Both the position numbers and the translations under genes were made by a program. Shown one piece after another: positions 9,387 to 18,464 of a stretch of 64,000 nt of DNA. The stretch covers positions 1 through 64,000 of the forward strand of contig QKDO01000035.1 of the NCBI GenBank assembly GCA_003252075.1, written 5' to 3'. Positions within the stretch are counted from its first letter, which is position 1; each line of letters starts with the position of its first letter. The DNA comes from Nitrospirota bacterium (lineage in GTDB: Bacteria > Nitrospirota > Thermodesulfovibrionia > Thermodesulfovibrionales > UBA6898). Below the pieces are notes generated by a model, which had not been told where the DNA came from, made no database searches, and worked only from the letters and a program-made list of their open reading frames with translations.

Positions 9387-10334
9387 TCAAGATTGTCCTT
9401 GGTGCTTTTTGCCCAGGGAAGTGGTCCTTATGGTAGCAGACTCTGCGCTGTCAGGGTGCATCTTTTCGAGACGTTTCAGCTGTTTTTCCGCCTCTTTCAG
9501 TACTTTCTCAGGCATTCTGGCTTCTTCTATCTTATTTCTGAACTCCCTGATTTCCTCAGCGCGCTCGTCGATATCGCCGAGCTCTTTCTGTATGGCCTTG
9601 AGTTGTTCCCTCAGAAAATATTCACGCTGCGTTTTGTCGATCTCTCCGCGCGCTTCTGACTGTATCTTCTGCTGCACGATAAGAAGTTCGATCTCCCTGC
9701 CAAGGATATCGCTGACGCGTTTCAGCTTTGTAATCGGATCTGCAATCTCGAGTATCTCCTGCGCCTGGTCGGTCTTCAGTCCCAGGTTCGAAGCAACAAG
9801 ATCTGCAAGCCTGCCGGGATCATCAAGGTTCTCGATAACTACCATGATGTCAGGAAGAATGGTCTTCCCGTAAGAGACAGCCTTGTCAAGCTGCTCTTTT
9901 ACCGTTCGGATCTGGGCTTCTTCTTCAATCGTAAGCGCTGCGGGTTTCAACTCTTCCACTTTTGCAACATCAGCAGTCATGAACGGTGTTGTCTGGGTAA
10001 AACCTTTGACCTTCGCTTTTGCAAGTCCCTGCACGAGGATCTTCACCCTCCCGTCAGGAAGCTTCAGCATCCTCATGATCATCCCTACCGTTCCTGTCTC
10101 GTACAGGTCTGAGGACGCAGGGTTTTCAATGTTAAGATCCTTCTGCGTCAGCAGAAGGATCATCCTGCTTTCAGCAAGAGCTTGTTCAATGGCCTTGATC
10201 GAAATCTCTCTTCCCACGAAGAGCGGGATGATCATGTACGGGAATACAACAATATCGCGAACAGGCAAGACCGGGACATTATCAGGGATCTGCGTTTCTT
10301 TATCTATTTCTTTTTCTTTCTCTTTTTCTGCCAT
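9387..10334 (-). pseudogene. lon: Lon protease, 5' fragment (N-terminal domain)
   Basis: This 315-residue frame is the Lon substrate-recognition domain and linker coiled coil. It has VPVLPVRDIVVFPYMIIPLFVGR near residues 20-45 in outline and the linker EYFLREQLKAIQKELG near 235. The start is ATG 10334, preceded by GAAGGAG; the N-terminus is unusually rich in Lys and Glu. After SAESATIRT the frame shifts into a short unrelated tail and stops. The conserved seven residues expected next (consensus YLDWLVD) are missing, and LPWAKST resumes in another frame. Adding 20 bases gives a 2370-base gene, an exact 790 codons and a normal Lon length of 789 residues. Confidence 0.88.
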
Positions 10335-10376
10335 TCCTTCTCCTTCGTACAAATAAGTTCTCCGCGCAGGCTGTTG

Positions 10377-11258
10377 CTATGCTCGCTTCAGGTTCTTTGT
10401 GACGTCAAGCAGATACTTCCTGAAGGCCTTTGAAAGATCACTGTTTTCAAGAGCAAAATCAACAGTGGCCTTCAGGTAACCGAGCTTGTCCCCTGCATCA
10501 TACCGGGTACCACGGAACAGATATCCGTACACCGGGCGTTTTTGGAGCAGGACGTTGATTGCATCGGTAAGCTGTATCTCCCCTCCTTTTCCGGGTTTGG
10601 CCTTCTCAAGGATATCGAAGATGTCAGGCGTAAGGATATACCTGCCGATGATGGCCATGTTAGATGGTGCCTGCCTGGGGTCGGGCTTTTCGACCAGACT
10701 GTTTATTCTGAAGACGCTGTCCCGTTCCTTTGTGCCGCTGATAACACCATAGCGGTTAACTTCCTTCATCGGAACTTTTTCAAGTGCAAGCACCGGACTT
10801 TTCAGCTTTCTGTAGAGCTTGATCATGTCCAGCAGCAGGGTTTCTCCGGGAGGTATAATATCGTCGCTCAGTATTACGGCAAAGGGTTCATCCTTCACAA
10901 ATGGTTTGGCGCAGAGAATAGCATGGCCCAGACCAAGGGCATACCCCTGCCTGATATATCCAAGCTTGATCTGACTAAGCCGGTTTATCTCCTTGAGGAG
11001 CTTCTCTTTGCCGCTTTTTTTAAGCTTTTCCTCGAGTTCAAAGGCATAATCAAAGTGGTCTTCTATACTTCTCTTGTGCTTGCCCGTGATAATAATGAAC
11101 TCCTCGATCTTACAGGCAAGGGCTTCTTCAATTCCATACTGGATCATCGGCTTGTCCACAATCGGCAGCATCTCTTTGGGAGATGCCTTGGTAGCAGGAA
11201 GAAATCGCGTCCCAAGCCCTGCAGCCGGGAAAATAGCCTTTTTTACGTTGTCTGACAT
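10377..11258 (-). CDS. galU: UTP--glucose-1-phosphate uridylyltransferase
   Basis: GalU makes UDP-glucose for polysaccharide and envelope synthesis. The 293-residue protein shows the nucleotidyltransferase signature FPAAGLGTRFLP near residue 10, then KEMLPIVDKPMIQY, and GLGHAILCAKPFV near residue 105. VILSDDII near 128 holds the metal-binding region. Length matches the family. It lies 42 bases upstream of lon on the same strand and has its own extended -10 promoter 30 bases before the start. The function is confidently assigned; related glucose-1-phosphate thymidylyltransferases differ in these motifs. Confidence 0.95.
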   Translation of the reverse strand: MSDNVKKAIFPAAGLGTRFLPATKASPKEMLPIVDKPMIQYGIEEALACKIEEFIIITGKHKRSIEDHFDYAFELEEKLKKSGKEKLLKEINRLSQIKLGYIRQGYALGLGHAILCAKPFVKDEPFAVILSDDIIPPGETLLLDMIKLYRKLKSPVLALEKVPMKEVNRYGVISGTKERDSVFRINSLVEKPDPRQAPSNMAIIGRYILTPDIFDILEKAKPGKGGEIQLTDAINVLLQKRPVYGYLFRGTRYDAGDKLGYLKATVDFALENSDLSKAFRKYLLDVTKNLKRA

Positions 11259-11287
11259 GGAACCACCTCTATCATAAAAAGTCTTTC

Positions 11288-11296
11288 ATTATAGCA
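11288..11296 (-). promoter_or_regulatory. Extended -10 promoter for galU
   Basis: On the minus strand the sequence reads TGCTATAAT, a perfect -10 hexamer with the TGn extension, 30 bases upstream of the galU ATG. No convincing -35 hexamer is found at 16-18 bases, which is typical of extended -10 promoters. Confidence 0.55.
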
Positions 11297-11423
11297 TATA
11301 TACTTTCAGAGAATTTTTTGGCGGTTCAAGGATACCTGCACTGTAGTGTTCAAGTCTACCAAAACTAGAGAAGTAACTTTAAGTATTGGTCGCATGGTTA
11401 TGTTTTTAATATAAAATAAAACA

Positions 11424-11510
11424 TGGTACCGGAGACCGGATTTGAACCGGTACGGTGTTGCCACCGAGGGATTTTAAGTCCCTTGCGTCTGCCAGTTCCG
11501 CCACTCCGGC
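11424..11510 (-). tRNA. tRNA-Leu (anticodon UAA)
   Basis: Read on the minus strand, the 87-base element starts GCCGGAG and ends CTCCGGT-A-CCA, so the acceptor stem pairs (one G-U pair) and the CCA end is encoded. The anticodon stem GGGA/TCCC encloses CTTAAAA, giving anticodon TAA for leucine. The T arm has GGTTCAAATCC. A long variable arm (GGTGGCAACACC), expected for a class II tRNA such as leucine, lies between them. A short open frame across this locus (11398-11595) is not a gene. Confidence 0.97.
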
Positions 11511-11634
11511 AGGAGGAGAAGAGCGGATTTAATCCTATCATAAAGCTGGAAAGAGAGTCAAAACGCATCCATGCCGAATGCTGACAGACCACCAACTCTT
11601 CAACTGAGGCCTTGTCACGAAGACAGCGGGAAAG

Positions 11635-11871
11635 CTATTTTTTCTTAATATAAAACTCTACGACACCGCGACTTTCTTTCGTCTCCAAAAGCTCAAGGCC
11701 GAGCCGCTGAACAAGCATCGAAATATCGGAGCGGGTAGCCGCATCGGTCGATACCAGATTGAGTACCTTCCCCGGTTCAAGGACATTAAGGACCTTCTTC
11801 GCTTTTAGAACCGGCATAGGATGGATCAAGCCTCTCGTGTCAAGAACAACATCAGGCGCGATGGTCGCCAT
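11635..11871 (-). CDS. TusA-like protein lacking the catalytic cysteine
   Basis: The 78-residue product has the TusA/SirA fold signature LDTRGLIHPMPVLKAKK near residue 10. TusA proteins carry sulfur on the cysteine of a CPxP motif. Here the codon is CAT, giving HPMP, so the usual sulfur-carrying cysteine is replaced by histidine, and I find no other cysteine in the product. The rest of the fold (hydrophobic strands, RSDISMLVQRLG helix) is intact, so this does not look like decay. The start is ATG 11871, with GGAGGGA just upstream. A non-sulfurtransferase role is likely; what that is cannot be read from the sequence. Confidence 0.85.
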   Translation of the reverse strand: MATIAPDVVLDTRGLIHPMPVLKAKKVLNVLEPGKVLNLVSTDAATRSDISMLVQRLGLELLETKESRGVVEFYIKKK

Positions 11872-11957
11872 ACTTCCCTCCAAACGGAGATTCTGCTGCC
11901 GGATGTTATATGCTCGGTCGGTCCTGGTATGTCACAGTCGTCTTTGTTATCAATTGA

Positions 11958-12242
11958 TTACTTAATCTTCTTGATGAAATCGGCTATCGGAATTGCCGCC
12001 AGCGTCGTCATCTGCACGGAACCCCGGGAGCCAAGCTCCACAGACATTTTCATGACTGCATCGTTGTCCTTCGCCTCAACGATGTTCACGAAATCATAAA
12101 GGCCAAGAACCGCATACTGTTCCTTTACCTTCACTCCCATCTTTGCAAGTTCTTTGTTCACCTCGAGAATACGGCTCGGATTCTCCTTGATCGTCCTTCT
12201 TCCTTCATCGGTCAGTGTGCTCAGGATGACATACGTCGGCAT
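11958..12242 (-). CDS. GYD domain protein
   Basis: The 94-residue protein matches the GYD family, small ferredoxin-like alpha-beta proteins of unknown function. The sequence begins MPTYVILSTLTDEGRRTI, includes VLGLYDFVNIVEA near residue 48 in place of the family's GxYD segment, and ends TTLAAIPIADFIKKI. The start at 12242 has AAGGAG upstream; a longer frame reaching 12308 adds a non-conserved leader. It follows no close partner: the TusA-like gene is 86 bases downstream on the same strand, and nifU diverges 125 bases away. Confidence 0.82.
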   Translation of the reverse strand: MPTYVILSTLTDEGRRTIKENPSRILEVNKELAKMGVKVKEQYAVLGLYDFVNIVEAKDNDAVMKMSVELGSRGSVQMTTLAAIPIADFIKKIK

Positions 12243-12367
12243 AACGCTCTCCTTTCCTGCATGTGGTTTTCCTACCATCTTTATACTACCTCTCACCGGT
12301 GAAGTCAATCCAATTTTCTTGCAAACCGCTTATTGACATCATGTGCCGGCTGTGTAACGATGTACGC

Positions 12368-13201
12368 ATGTGGGACTATTCTGAAAAGGTGAAAGATGCA
12401 TTTCTTCATCCCAAGAACGTCGGAGAATTAAAGGACGCAGATGCTCTGGGGGAGGTTGGAAGCATTATCTGCGGCGACGCACTCAAGCTCTATCTGAAGA
12501 TCGATAAAGATGCTGGCAAGATCGTTGATGCCAGGTTCCAGACCTTCGGCTGTGCCAGTGCCATTGCAAGCTCTTCTGCACTTACCGAACTCATCAAGGG
12601 CAGGACTCTTGATGAGGCGCTGGCCATAAGCAACCAGGATATCGCCGATTATCTTGGCGGCCTCCCTGACCAGAAGATGCACTGTTCTGTCATGGGCAGG
12701 GAAGCTCTCGAAGCTGCTATTGCCAATTACCGCGGCGAGCCTGTGCGCAAAAAAGAAGAAGGCAGGGTCGTCTGCAAATGCTTTGATGTAACGGAGGAGA
12801 AAATACGCAGGGTCGCATTGGAGAGCCGTCTCACCACCGTTGATGAGATCACGAACTTCACCAAGGCCGGCGGTGGATGCGGCGAATGCGTTTCGCGCAT
12901 AGAAAAGATCCTTCAGGACGTCTGGTCCCTGAAACCGGTTGAGAAACCATCAACACCGAGGAAGCTGACCAATCTGCAGAAGATCGCCCTGATTCAGGAG
13001 ATCATCGAGACCGAGATCAGGCCGGGGCTTCAGGCTGACAGCGGCGATGTTGAACTGATCGATATTGAGGACAATACGGTAATCATAGCGCTCCGGGGAA
13101 TGTGCACGGGATGCCTTATGGCCGACGTGACGGTCAAAGGTATTCAGTCTAAGCTTCGGGAACTGGTAAACAATGATATCTTGGTCAAGGTCCTTCCGTG
13201 A
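12368..13201 (+). CDS. nifU: NifU iron-sulfur cluster scaffold protein
   Basis: This 277-residue protein is a full three-domain NifU, which assembles Fe-S clusters for delivery to client enzymes. The IscU-like domain (about 1-125) opens MWDYSEKVKDAFLHPKN and has cysteines in GSIICGD, FGCASA and MHCSV. The central ferredoxin-like domain holds CKCFD and GGGCGEC. The C-terminal Nfu domain carries CTGC near residue 250. I chose ATG 12368 because family homology starts there; an in-frame ATG at 12341 is possible. TTGACA lies about 30 bases upstream of 12368. The gene overlaps nifS as GTGA. No nitrogenase genes are in the window, so a general Fe-S role is likely. Confidence 0.93.
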   Translation: MWDYSEKVKDAFLHPKNVGELKDADALGEVGSIICGDALKLYLKIDKDAGKIVDARFQTFGCASAIASSSALTELIKGRTLDEALAISNQDIADYLGGLPDQKMHCSVMGREALEAAIANYRGEPVRKKEEGRVVCKCFDVTEEKIRRVALESRLTTVDEITNFTKAGGGCGECVSRIEKILQDVWSLKPVEKPSTPRKLTNLQKIALIQEIIETEIRPGLQADSGDVELIDIEDNTVIIALRGMCTGCLMADVTVKGIQSKLRELVNNDILVKVLP

Positions 13202-14388
13202 ATACCATCTACCTAGACAACAACGCAACGACCCGCGTCGCTCCCGAGGTACTTGAGGAAATGTTGCCGTATCTCGTTGAACTGTACGGCAATCCCTCAA
13301 GCATGCATACCTTCGGCGGCCAGCTTCACCGGAAAATAGAAGACGCCCGGGAGAAAGTCGCGGCCCTGATTAACGCTGAGCCCGATGAGATCATCTTTAC
13401 GAGCTGCGGCACGGAAAGTGACAATACAGCTCTCATGAGCGCTGTGGAGTCACGGCCGCGAAAGCGACATATAATCACCTCCCGGGTTGAGCATCCCGCG
13501 GTGCTGAATTTCTGCCAGCATCTTGGAAGAAAAGGGTATCGGGTGACATTCCTTCCTGTGGACAGACAGGGTCAGCTGGACATGGATACTGTTCTGAAGA
13601 TGCTGGATGATGACATCACTGTTGCCTCGATCATGTATGCCAACAATGAGACCGGGGTGATCTTCCCCATCGAAAGACTCTGCGGGATGCTCAAGGAGCG
13701 CGGCATCCTTTTTCATACCGACGCGGTTCAGGCAGCCGGCAAGATCCCTCTCGATGTCAAAAAGGTTCCGGTCGACATGCTTACCATATCAGGCCACAAA
13801 CTTCATGCGTCCAAAGGAGTAGGCGTGCTTTTCATACGGAAAGGGACGCGCTTTCACCCCTACGTTATCGGTGGTCATCAGGAGCGGGGAAGACGGGCCG
13901 GTACGGAGAACGTGGCATCAATCATCGGTCTTGGAAAAGCTGCCCAGCTTGCACAACAGCATCTGCACGACGAGTTCTCCTATCTTAGCGGCCTGCGGGA
14001 CAGGCTGGAGAACGGGCTTTTGAGCACTTGTCCTGATACCCGCGTGAATGGCGACAGGCATCTCCGGCTTCCGAATACCATGAATATCAGCTTTGAGTAC
14101 GTTGAAGGAGAGGCCATCCTGCTCAGGCTGAACGAATACGGCATCTGTGCTTCCTCAGGTTCTGCCTGCACATCAGGTTCGCTTGAGCCGTCACATGTGC
14201 TCAGGGCAATGGGTGTACCGTACACCGCTGTCCACGGTTCTATCAGGTTTTCCTTGAGCCGGTATACGACGGAAAAAGATATCAACTTCGTACTTGACGT
14301 GATGCCCGGCATCATACGGGAACTGCGTGAGCTTTCTCCTTTCGGAAGAACCGCTGCAGAGCACGGCCGCGACTATGCCAGTGAATAG
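13198..14388 (+). CDS. nifS: Cysteine desulfurase NifS
   Basis: NifS is a pyridoxal-phosphate enzyme that takes sulfur from cysteine and passes it to the NifU scaffold. The 396-residue protein opens with IYLDNNATTRVAPEV. The PLP lysine is in ISGHKLHASKG near residue 200, and the catalytic cysteine is in SSGSACTSG near residue 325, in the loop length typical of the NifS/IscS group. It starts at GTG 13198, overlapping the nifU stop, so the two are translationally coupled. Its 3' end overlaps the convergent GGDEF gene by 16 bases. Confidence 0.95.
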   Translation: MNTIYLDNNATTRVAPEVLEEMLPYLVELYGNPSSMHTFGGQLHRKIEDAREKVAALINAEPDEIIFTSCGTESDNTALMSAVESRPRKRHIITSRVEHPAVLNFCQHLGRKGYRVTFLPVDRQGQLDMDTVLKMLDDDITVASIMYANNETGVIFPIERLCGMLKERGILFHTDAVQAAGKIPLDVKKVPVDMLTISGHKLHASKGVGVLFIRKGTRFHPYVIGGHQERGRRAGTENVASIIGLGKAAQLAQQHLHDEFSYLSGLRDRLENGLLSTCPDTRVNGDRHLRLPNTMNISFEYVEGEAILLRLNEYGICASSGSACTSGSLEPSHVLRAMGVPYTAVHGSIRFSLSRYTTEKDINFVLDVMPGIIRELRELSPFGRTAAEHGRDYASE

Positions 14389-15893
14389 ACCCGGTTTTTA
14401 CCCGATCTCTTGGATACGTAGAGTGCCGTATCTATCTGATTGATCAGTGCGTCCACGTCGGCTTCGCCTCCGGCATAGCATATCACGCCAATGCTCATGG
14501 TTATGCTGACGCTCCGACCCTCACAGACCTCGAACTGCATTTCCTGCACGGCAGCCCGTATTCTCTCGGCCAGATCATGAGCTCCTTTCAATGATGTCCC
14601 GGGAAGAATGACAAGAAATTCATCACCTCCGTACCTGCCGATGATATCGGATGACCTCAGCGATTTTCTCAGTATCTCCGAGGTCAGTTGGAGCACTGCA
14701 TCGCCCACCCGGTGTCCATACGTGTCATTGATCTCCTTGAAATAATCAAGATCGCAGAACATCAGGGCAAGTTCCGCGTTATACCTCCGTACCCGTACGA
14801 TCTCGTGGCCCAGGCGATCAAAGAGCATCCGCCGGTTCAAAAGACCGGTAAGGGTATCCAGGGATGAAAGCATTTCGAGATCCCGGATAAAAAGTTGTCG
14901 CTCTTCTTCCGACCTCTTCCTGTCGGTAATGTTCCGTACATATTCGATTACATGCGTGACCTCATGCACCTCATTGACAATGGGATAGGTATAAATTTCG
15001 ATCCACTCATCCGTCCCGTGCTTTGTCAGCACCTTTTTTTCTTTTGCAGAAGGGTCTCCCGATCTGAACGTTCTGGAAACTATACACTCTTCGCATACTG
15101 ATGAGCGGCTCCTCGTGACTCTGTAACATTTCCGTTCAAGAAGATCCTTAAGGGCAATATGCTTCAGGTCAGCGTATGCCTGGTTGGCCCTGACAATCGT
15201 GTAGTCACGGTCCAGAATAATAAAAGGATCCCTGATGCTATGAAAAATGGTCTCCAGAAAGCGCACGGACTGCTCGATCGTCTCCTTATCCATCTTCTGC
15301 TGGGAGATGTCATACAAGATGCAGGTATGTCCCTGATAATTTCCGGCACCGTCCCACAACGATGTGGCACGCACCTCTACCGGAAGCGTCTTCCCGTCAC
15401 TGAGCAATGCAGACATTTCGCCGTTGAAAACTCCGATTTTCCGGTTTCTGAGCACTTCATGCAGTATATGTTCCGCATGCACAACCATTTCCGGGGGCAC
15501 GAGGTCAAGGCATGTCTTACCGATCATTTCACTCGCGGTATAGCCATAGAGCTTTGCATAGGCATCGTTAACAAAAACGTACCTGTCCTTATCGTCGGTT
15601 AGGGCGATGCCATCATGGGTACTGGCAAGCGCAGCAATCAACGTATCCATGCCATCTTTCAACCCTTCCGGCTTTCTGGACTGTCGTGAAAAAAACATGC
15701 CCGCACCAATACATGCTGCGGAATAAAATAGGCTGGTACACATATCTTGCCGAAAGGTTCGATGAATACACACGGACAGTACGGCCGAGCCGGAAGAAGC
15801 AGAAGCATACGCGAGTCCTGCAGCAAGCACCCAGACAGACATGACAACAAAAAAAATCGCAGCAGGAATCTTATGTTCGGTCTTCAGTTTCAT
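14373..15893 (-). CDS. Membrane-anchored PAS-PAS diguanylate cyclase
   Basis: The 506-residue protein makes cyclic di-GMP. Two hydrophobic segments at the N-terminus (about 9-30 and 55-70) anchor it. Two PAS domains follow (about 85-200 and 205-330), the second containing several cysteines (CYRV, SVCEECIV) that could hold a metal or redox sensor. The GGDEF domain (about 340-506) has RYGGDEFLVI near residue 425, so the active site looks intact. The upstream RxxD product-inhibition site is not evident on reading. The signal sensed is unknown. Cyclic di-GMP receptors of the PilZ type occur elsewhere in the window. Confidence 0.92.
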   Translation of the reverse strand: MKLKTEHKIPAAIFFVVMSVWVLAAGLAYASASSGSAVLSVCIHRTFRQDMCTSLFYSAACIGAGMFFSRQSRKPEGLKDGMDTLIAALASTHDGIALTDDKDRYVFVNDAYAKLYGYTASEMIGKTCLDLVPPEMVVHAEHILHEVLRNRKIGVFNGEMSALLSDGKTLPVEVRATSLWDGAGNYQGHTCILYDISQQKMDKETIEQSVRFLETIFHSIRDPFIILDRDYTIVRANQAYADLKHIALKDLLERKCYRVTRSRSSVCEECIVSRTFRSGDPSAKEKKVLTKHGTDEWIEIYTYPIVNEVHEVTHVIEYVRNITDRKRSEEERQLFIRDLEMLSSLDTLTGLLNRRMLFDRLGHEIVRVRRYNAELALMFCDLDYFKEINDTYGHRVGDAVLQLTSEILRKSLRSSDIIGRYGGDEFLVILPGTSLKGAHDLAERIRAAVQEMQFEVCEGRSVSITMSIGVICYAGGEADVDALINQIDTALYVSKRSGKNRVYSLA

Positions 15894-15952
15894 TGTGGTA
15901 TTTTACTTCATGTTATCCTGAATTCCTAATATTTATTTGTCAGCTTCAACGA

Positions 15953-16759
15953 CTATTGTGATGATGGTCTGACTGCTTCGATCGGTACGTTGCGTCTGTC
16001 ATTCTGGTCAGCACTCCCCGGCGAGGAATCATTTTCCGTCTCATCATATTCAGGCATGACTATGCCCCTTCTTACCATGATATTATAAATAAGTGCAGCG
16101 CGCTTCACGACATACCGCGACGTTCCGAGCGGGTTGAATTTTCTGGGGTTCGGCAGTATCGCTGCCAGCCGCGCAGCTTCTTCGGGTCCCAGCGCAGAAG
16201 CTGATTTGCCATAGTAGCTGCGCGCTGCAGCCTCAACCCCGAAGATTCCCCTGTCACCCCATTCTGCCACATTGAGATAAATCTCAAGGATTCGCTTCTT
16301 TGTCAACATCCGTTCCATCCTCCAGGTTATAATTGCCTCTCTGATCTTCCGCAGGGGATTTTTGGATGGCGTCAGATAGAGGTTCTTTGCCAGTTGCTGA
16401 CTAATAGTGCTGCCGCCGAGCTTGAACTTCTTCGCCTTTATGTCCTTCTCGAGTGCCTTTTGAATCGCCTCATAGTCAAATCCTTCATGCTGCCAGAACT
16501 TGTCATCCTCACCGATGAGAACTGCCTTGACTAGGTACGGGGATATCGCACTGTAGGGTACCCATCTGTGCTGTATCTTATATTTTTTCCCCTCCCGGCC
16601 CCACTCCATCTCACGGTATTCCATGAAGGCAGTCTTCTGCGGATTCCCCTTCTTCAACTTCGAGACGTCAGGATAGACCAGGTAAAAAACGACAAAGGCG
16701 ACGGCACAGAGTATGACGATAAAGATAAGCTTGCTGAAGACCGATTTTTTCTTCGTCAT
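15953..16759 (-). CDS. mtgA: Monofunctional peptidoglycan transglycosylase MtgA
   Basis: MtgA polymerises lipid II into glycan strands without a transpeptidase domain. The 268-residue product has one N-terminal membrane segment (about 8-28) and a GT51 domain. The domain shows the catalytic glutamate in IGEDDKFWQHEGFD near residue 82, then GGSTISQQLAKNLYL near 117 and KKRILEIYLNVAEWG near 155. The C-terminal 35 residues are polar and low-complexity. It lies 14 bases downstream of rmuC on the same strand. Confidence 0.93.
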   Translation of the reverse strand: MTKKKSVFSKLIFIVILCAVAFVVFYLVYPDVSKLKKGNPQKTAFMEYREMEWGREGKKYKIQHRWVPYSAISPYLVKAVLIGEDDKFWQHEGFDYEAIQKALEKDIKAKKFKLGGSTISQQLAKNLYLTPSKNPLRKIREAIITWRMERMLTKKRILEIYLNVAEWGDRGIFGVEAAARSYYGKSASALGPEEAARLAAILPNPRKFNPLGTSRYVVKRAALIYNIMVRRGIVMPEYDETENDSSPGSADQNDRRNVPIEAVRPSSQ

Positions 16760-16773
16760 ATCGCACGGATTGT

Positions 16774-18093
16774 TCAGAATTCGTCAGCGTCCCCGAGCAG
16801 ACCTGAAGATTCGGCGGACGGAAGCGTCTGGACACCCTTGAGTCTTTTTTCGATTGTGCGAGACTTTTTGCTTGCGTCCTCAATGGTGTTGCTTGCCTCC
16901 TGCAACTTCTTCTGGGTCTTGTCAAGGATATCGCCGAACTTTCCGAACTCCGTCTTCACAGCACTGAGCAGCGTCCAAACCTCGCTCGAACGCTTTTCTA
17001 TGGCAAGTGTCCGGAAGCCCATCTGAAGGCTGTTCAGTATTGCAGCAAGCGTAGTCGGCCCTGTTATGATAACCTTATAGTCCCTCTGAAGGACCTCGAT
17101 CAGTCCGGTCCGCTTCACGACCTCTGCGTAGAGCCCTTCAAAAGGGAGGAACATAATGCCGAAATCTGTAGTGGCAGGTGGGTCGATATACTTGTCTCTG
17201 ATATCTTTGGCGCATTTTTTTATCGTATTATCAAGCAGCTTAATAGCCTCTTCAATAGCAGCATGATCAGCATGCTCATACGCCTCAAGAAGACTATGAT
17301 AATCTTCGACGGGAAATTTTGAGTCAAGCGGCAGATAGACGACGCCTCCGCTGTCATCCTTTCCCGGAAGTATGATCGCAAACTCCACATTATCCCGGCT
17401 TCCCTTTTTTGTAACAACATTCTTAGCATATTGTTCCGGTGCAAGGACCTGCTCAAGTATCCCGCCCAACTGAAACTCACCGAGTATGCCTCTTGTCTTT
17501 ACGTTCGAGAGGACCTTCTTGAGATCACCGACCCCGACGGCGAGGTTCTGCATTTCACCGAGACCCTTATGGACCTGTTCGAGCCGATCGCTCACAAGTT
17601 TAAAGGACTCACCAAGCCTCTGCTCGAGGGTAGCATGGAGCTTCTCATCCACGGTCTCCCGCATCTTTTCGAGCTTCTGGGCGTTGTCCTCTTGTAGAGA
17701 CCTAAGGCGTTGCTCGACCGTCTCTCGCATCTTTTCTATCCGCTGCTCGTTTGTCTGTGTCAGTGTGTTGAGCTGCTGCGAAAAGATGCCCAGTTGATCA
17801 GCCTGAAGGCTCGATACCTTCTGCAGTTGGTTCAGGAGAGAATCATTAAATCCCTTCAGCGTGTTCAGTATCTCTTCTCGCAGATTGCGGGAGGCATTGC
17901 CTGCTTCTTCACGGCTCTTTGTCATTTCATCCCTGACCGTCCGCTCAAGCTTCTCCTGGTTCTTCTCAATGCCTTCAATATCCGCTTTCATCTGTTGCAA
18001 CTGAGGAGTTGCATCCCTCTTCAGCAGCTGATAGATCATAATGGCCAACGCGATAATTCCTGAGACGGCGACGGCAAGAAGAAGCTCGGTCAT
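16774..18093 (-). CDS. rmuC: DNA recombination protein RmuC
   Basis: RmuC proteins limit recombination between short inverted repeats and resemble restriction-type nucleases. The 439-residue product has a short N-terminal hydrophobic helix (about 3-24) and a long coiled coil (about 30-165, with heptad-like KMRETVEQRL and KMRETVDEKL repeats). The conserved RmuC domain follows, recognisable by VKTRGILGEFQLGGILEQ near 195, PLDSKFPVEDY near 255 and GIMFLPFEGLYAEV near 310. Its start overlaps the GroES-like gene stop as ATGA. The biochemical activity is inferred from family only. Confidence 0.92.
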   Translation of the reverse strand: MTELLLAVAVSGIIALAIMIYQLLKRDATPQLQQMKADIEGIEKNQEKLERTVRDEMTKSREEAGNASRNLREEILNTLKGFNDSLLNQLQKVSSLQADQLGIFSQQLNTLTQTNEQRIEKMRETVEQRLRSLQEDNAQKLEKMRETVDEKLHATLEQRLGESFKLVSDRLEQVHKGLGEMQNLAVGVGDLKKVLSNVKTRGILGEFQLGGILEQVLAPEQYAKNVVTKKGSRDNVEFAIILPGKDDSGGVVYLPLDSKFPVEDYHSLLEAYEHADHAAIEEAIKLLDNTIKKCAKDIRDKYIDPPATTDFGIMFLPFEGLYAEVVKRTGLIEVLQRDYKVIITGPTTLAAILNSLQMGFRTLAIEKRSSEVWTLLSAVKTEFGKFGDILDKTQKKLQEASNTIEDASKKSRTIEKRLKGVQTLPSAESSGLLGDADEF

Positions 18094-18458
18094 TCATTCA
18101 CCAGTTCGGTGCGGACAAGGGCGAGAATTGCAGCATGCGGGACGATAAGATATTTTTTTGCTTCAAACTCGATCTCAACAGCATGTTCCTTCAGAAAGAT
18201 GGCATAGTCGCCTTCAGCAGCCTGGAGCGGAATATACCTGATATCCTCCCGTTTCCTGGCTGTCCACGCTTCGTCACCAATGTTCGGATCGTGCACAGGA
18301 TACCCCGGACCAACCTTTACCACATAGCCGCCGCATACCTTTTCTTTCTCTTTGACCGTCGGGGGAAGATAGAGACCTGCCGTAGTCCGGTCGATCTTGT
18401 CGTCAAGGTCGATAAGCACCCTGTCGCCAATAATAATGATGTTCTTCTTCGTTTTCAT
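18090..18458 (-). CDS. GroES-like (Cpn10 fold) protein
   Basis: The 122-residue protein resembles the chaperonin 10 fold: IGDRVLIDLDD at residues 10-20, a mobile-loop-like stretch TAGLYLPP near residue 27, then GGYVVKVGPGYP. It is about 25 residues longer than GroES, with an insert near residues 65-75 (TARKREDIRYIP). No groEL lies nearby, and gene context (argB upstream, rmuC downstream) gives no chaperone link, so it is probably a divergent stand-alone homologue rather than the main GroES. The loop retains a hydrophobic LYLPP, so GroEL contact is conceivable. Confidence 0.75.
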   Translation of the reverse strand: MKTKKNIIIIGDRVLIDLDDKIDRTTAGLYLPPTVKEKEKVCGGYVVKVGPGYPVHDPNIGDEAWTARKREDIRYIPLQAAEGDYAIFLKEHAVEIEFEAKKYLIVPHAAILALVRTELVNE

Positions 18459-18464
18459 TTCTTT

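Noticed and set aside
11398-11595. 65-codon frame on the minus strand
   Set aside because: It runs across tRNA-Leu; the tRNA explains the sequence.
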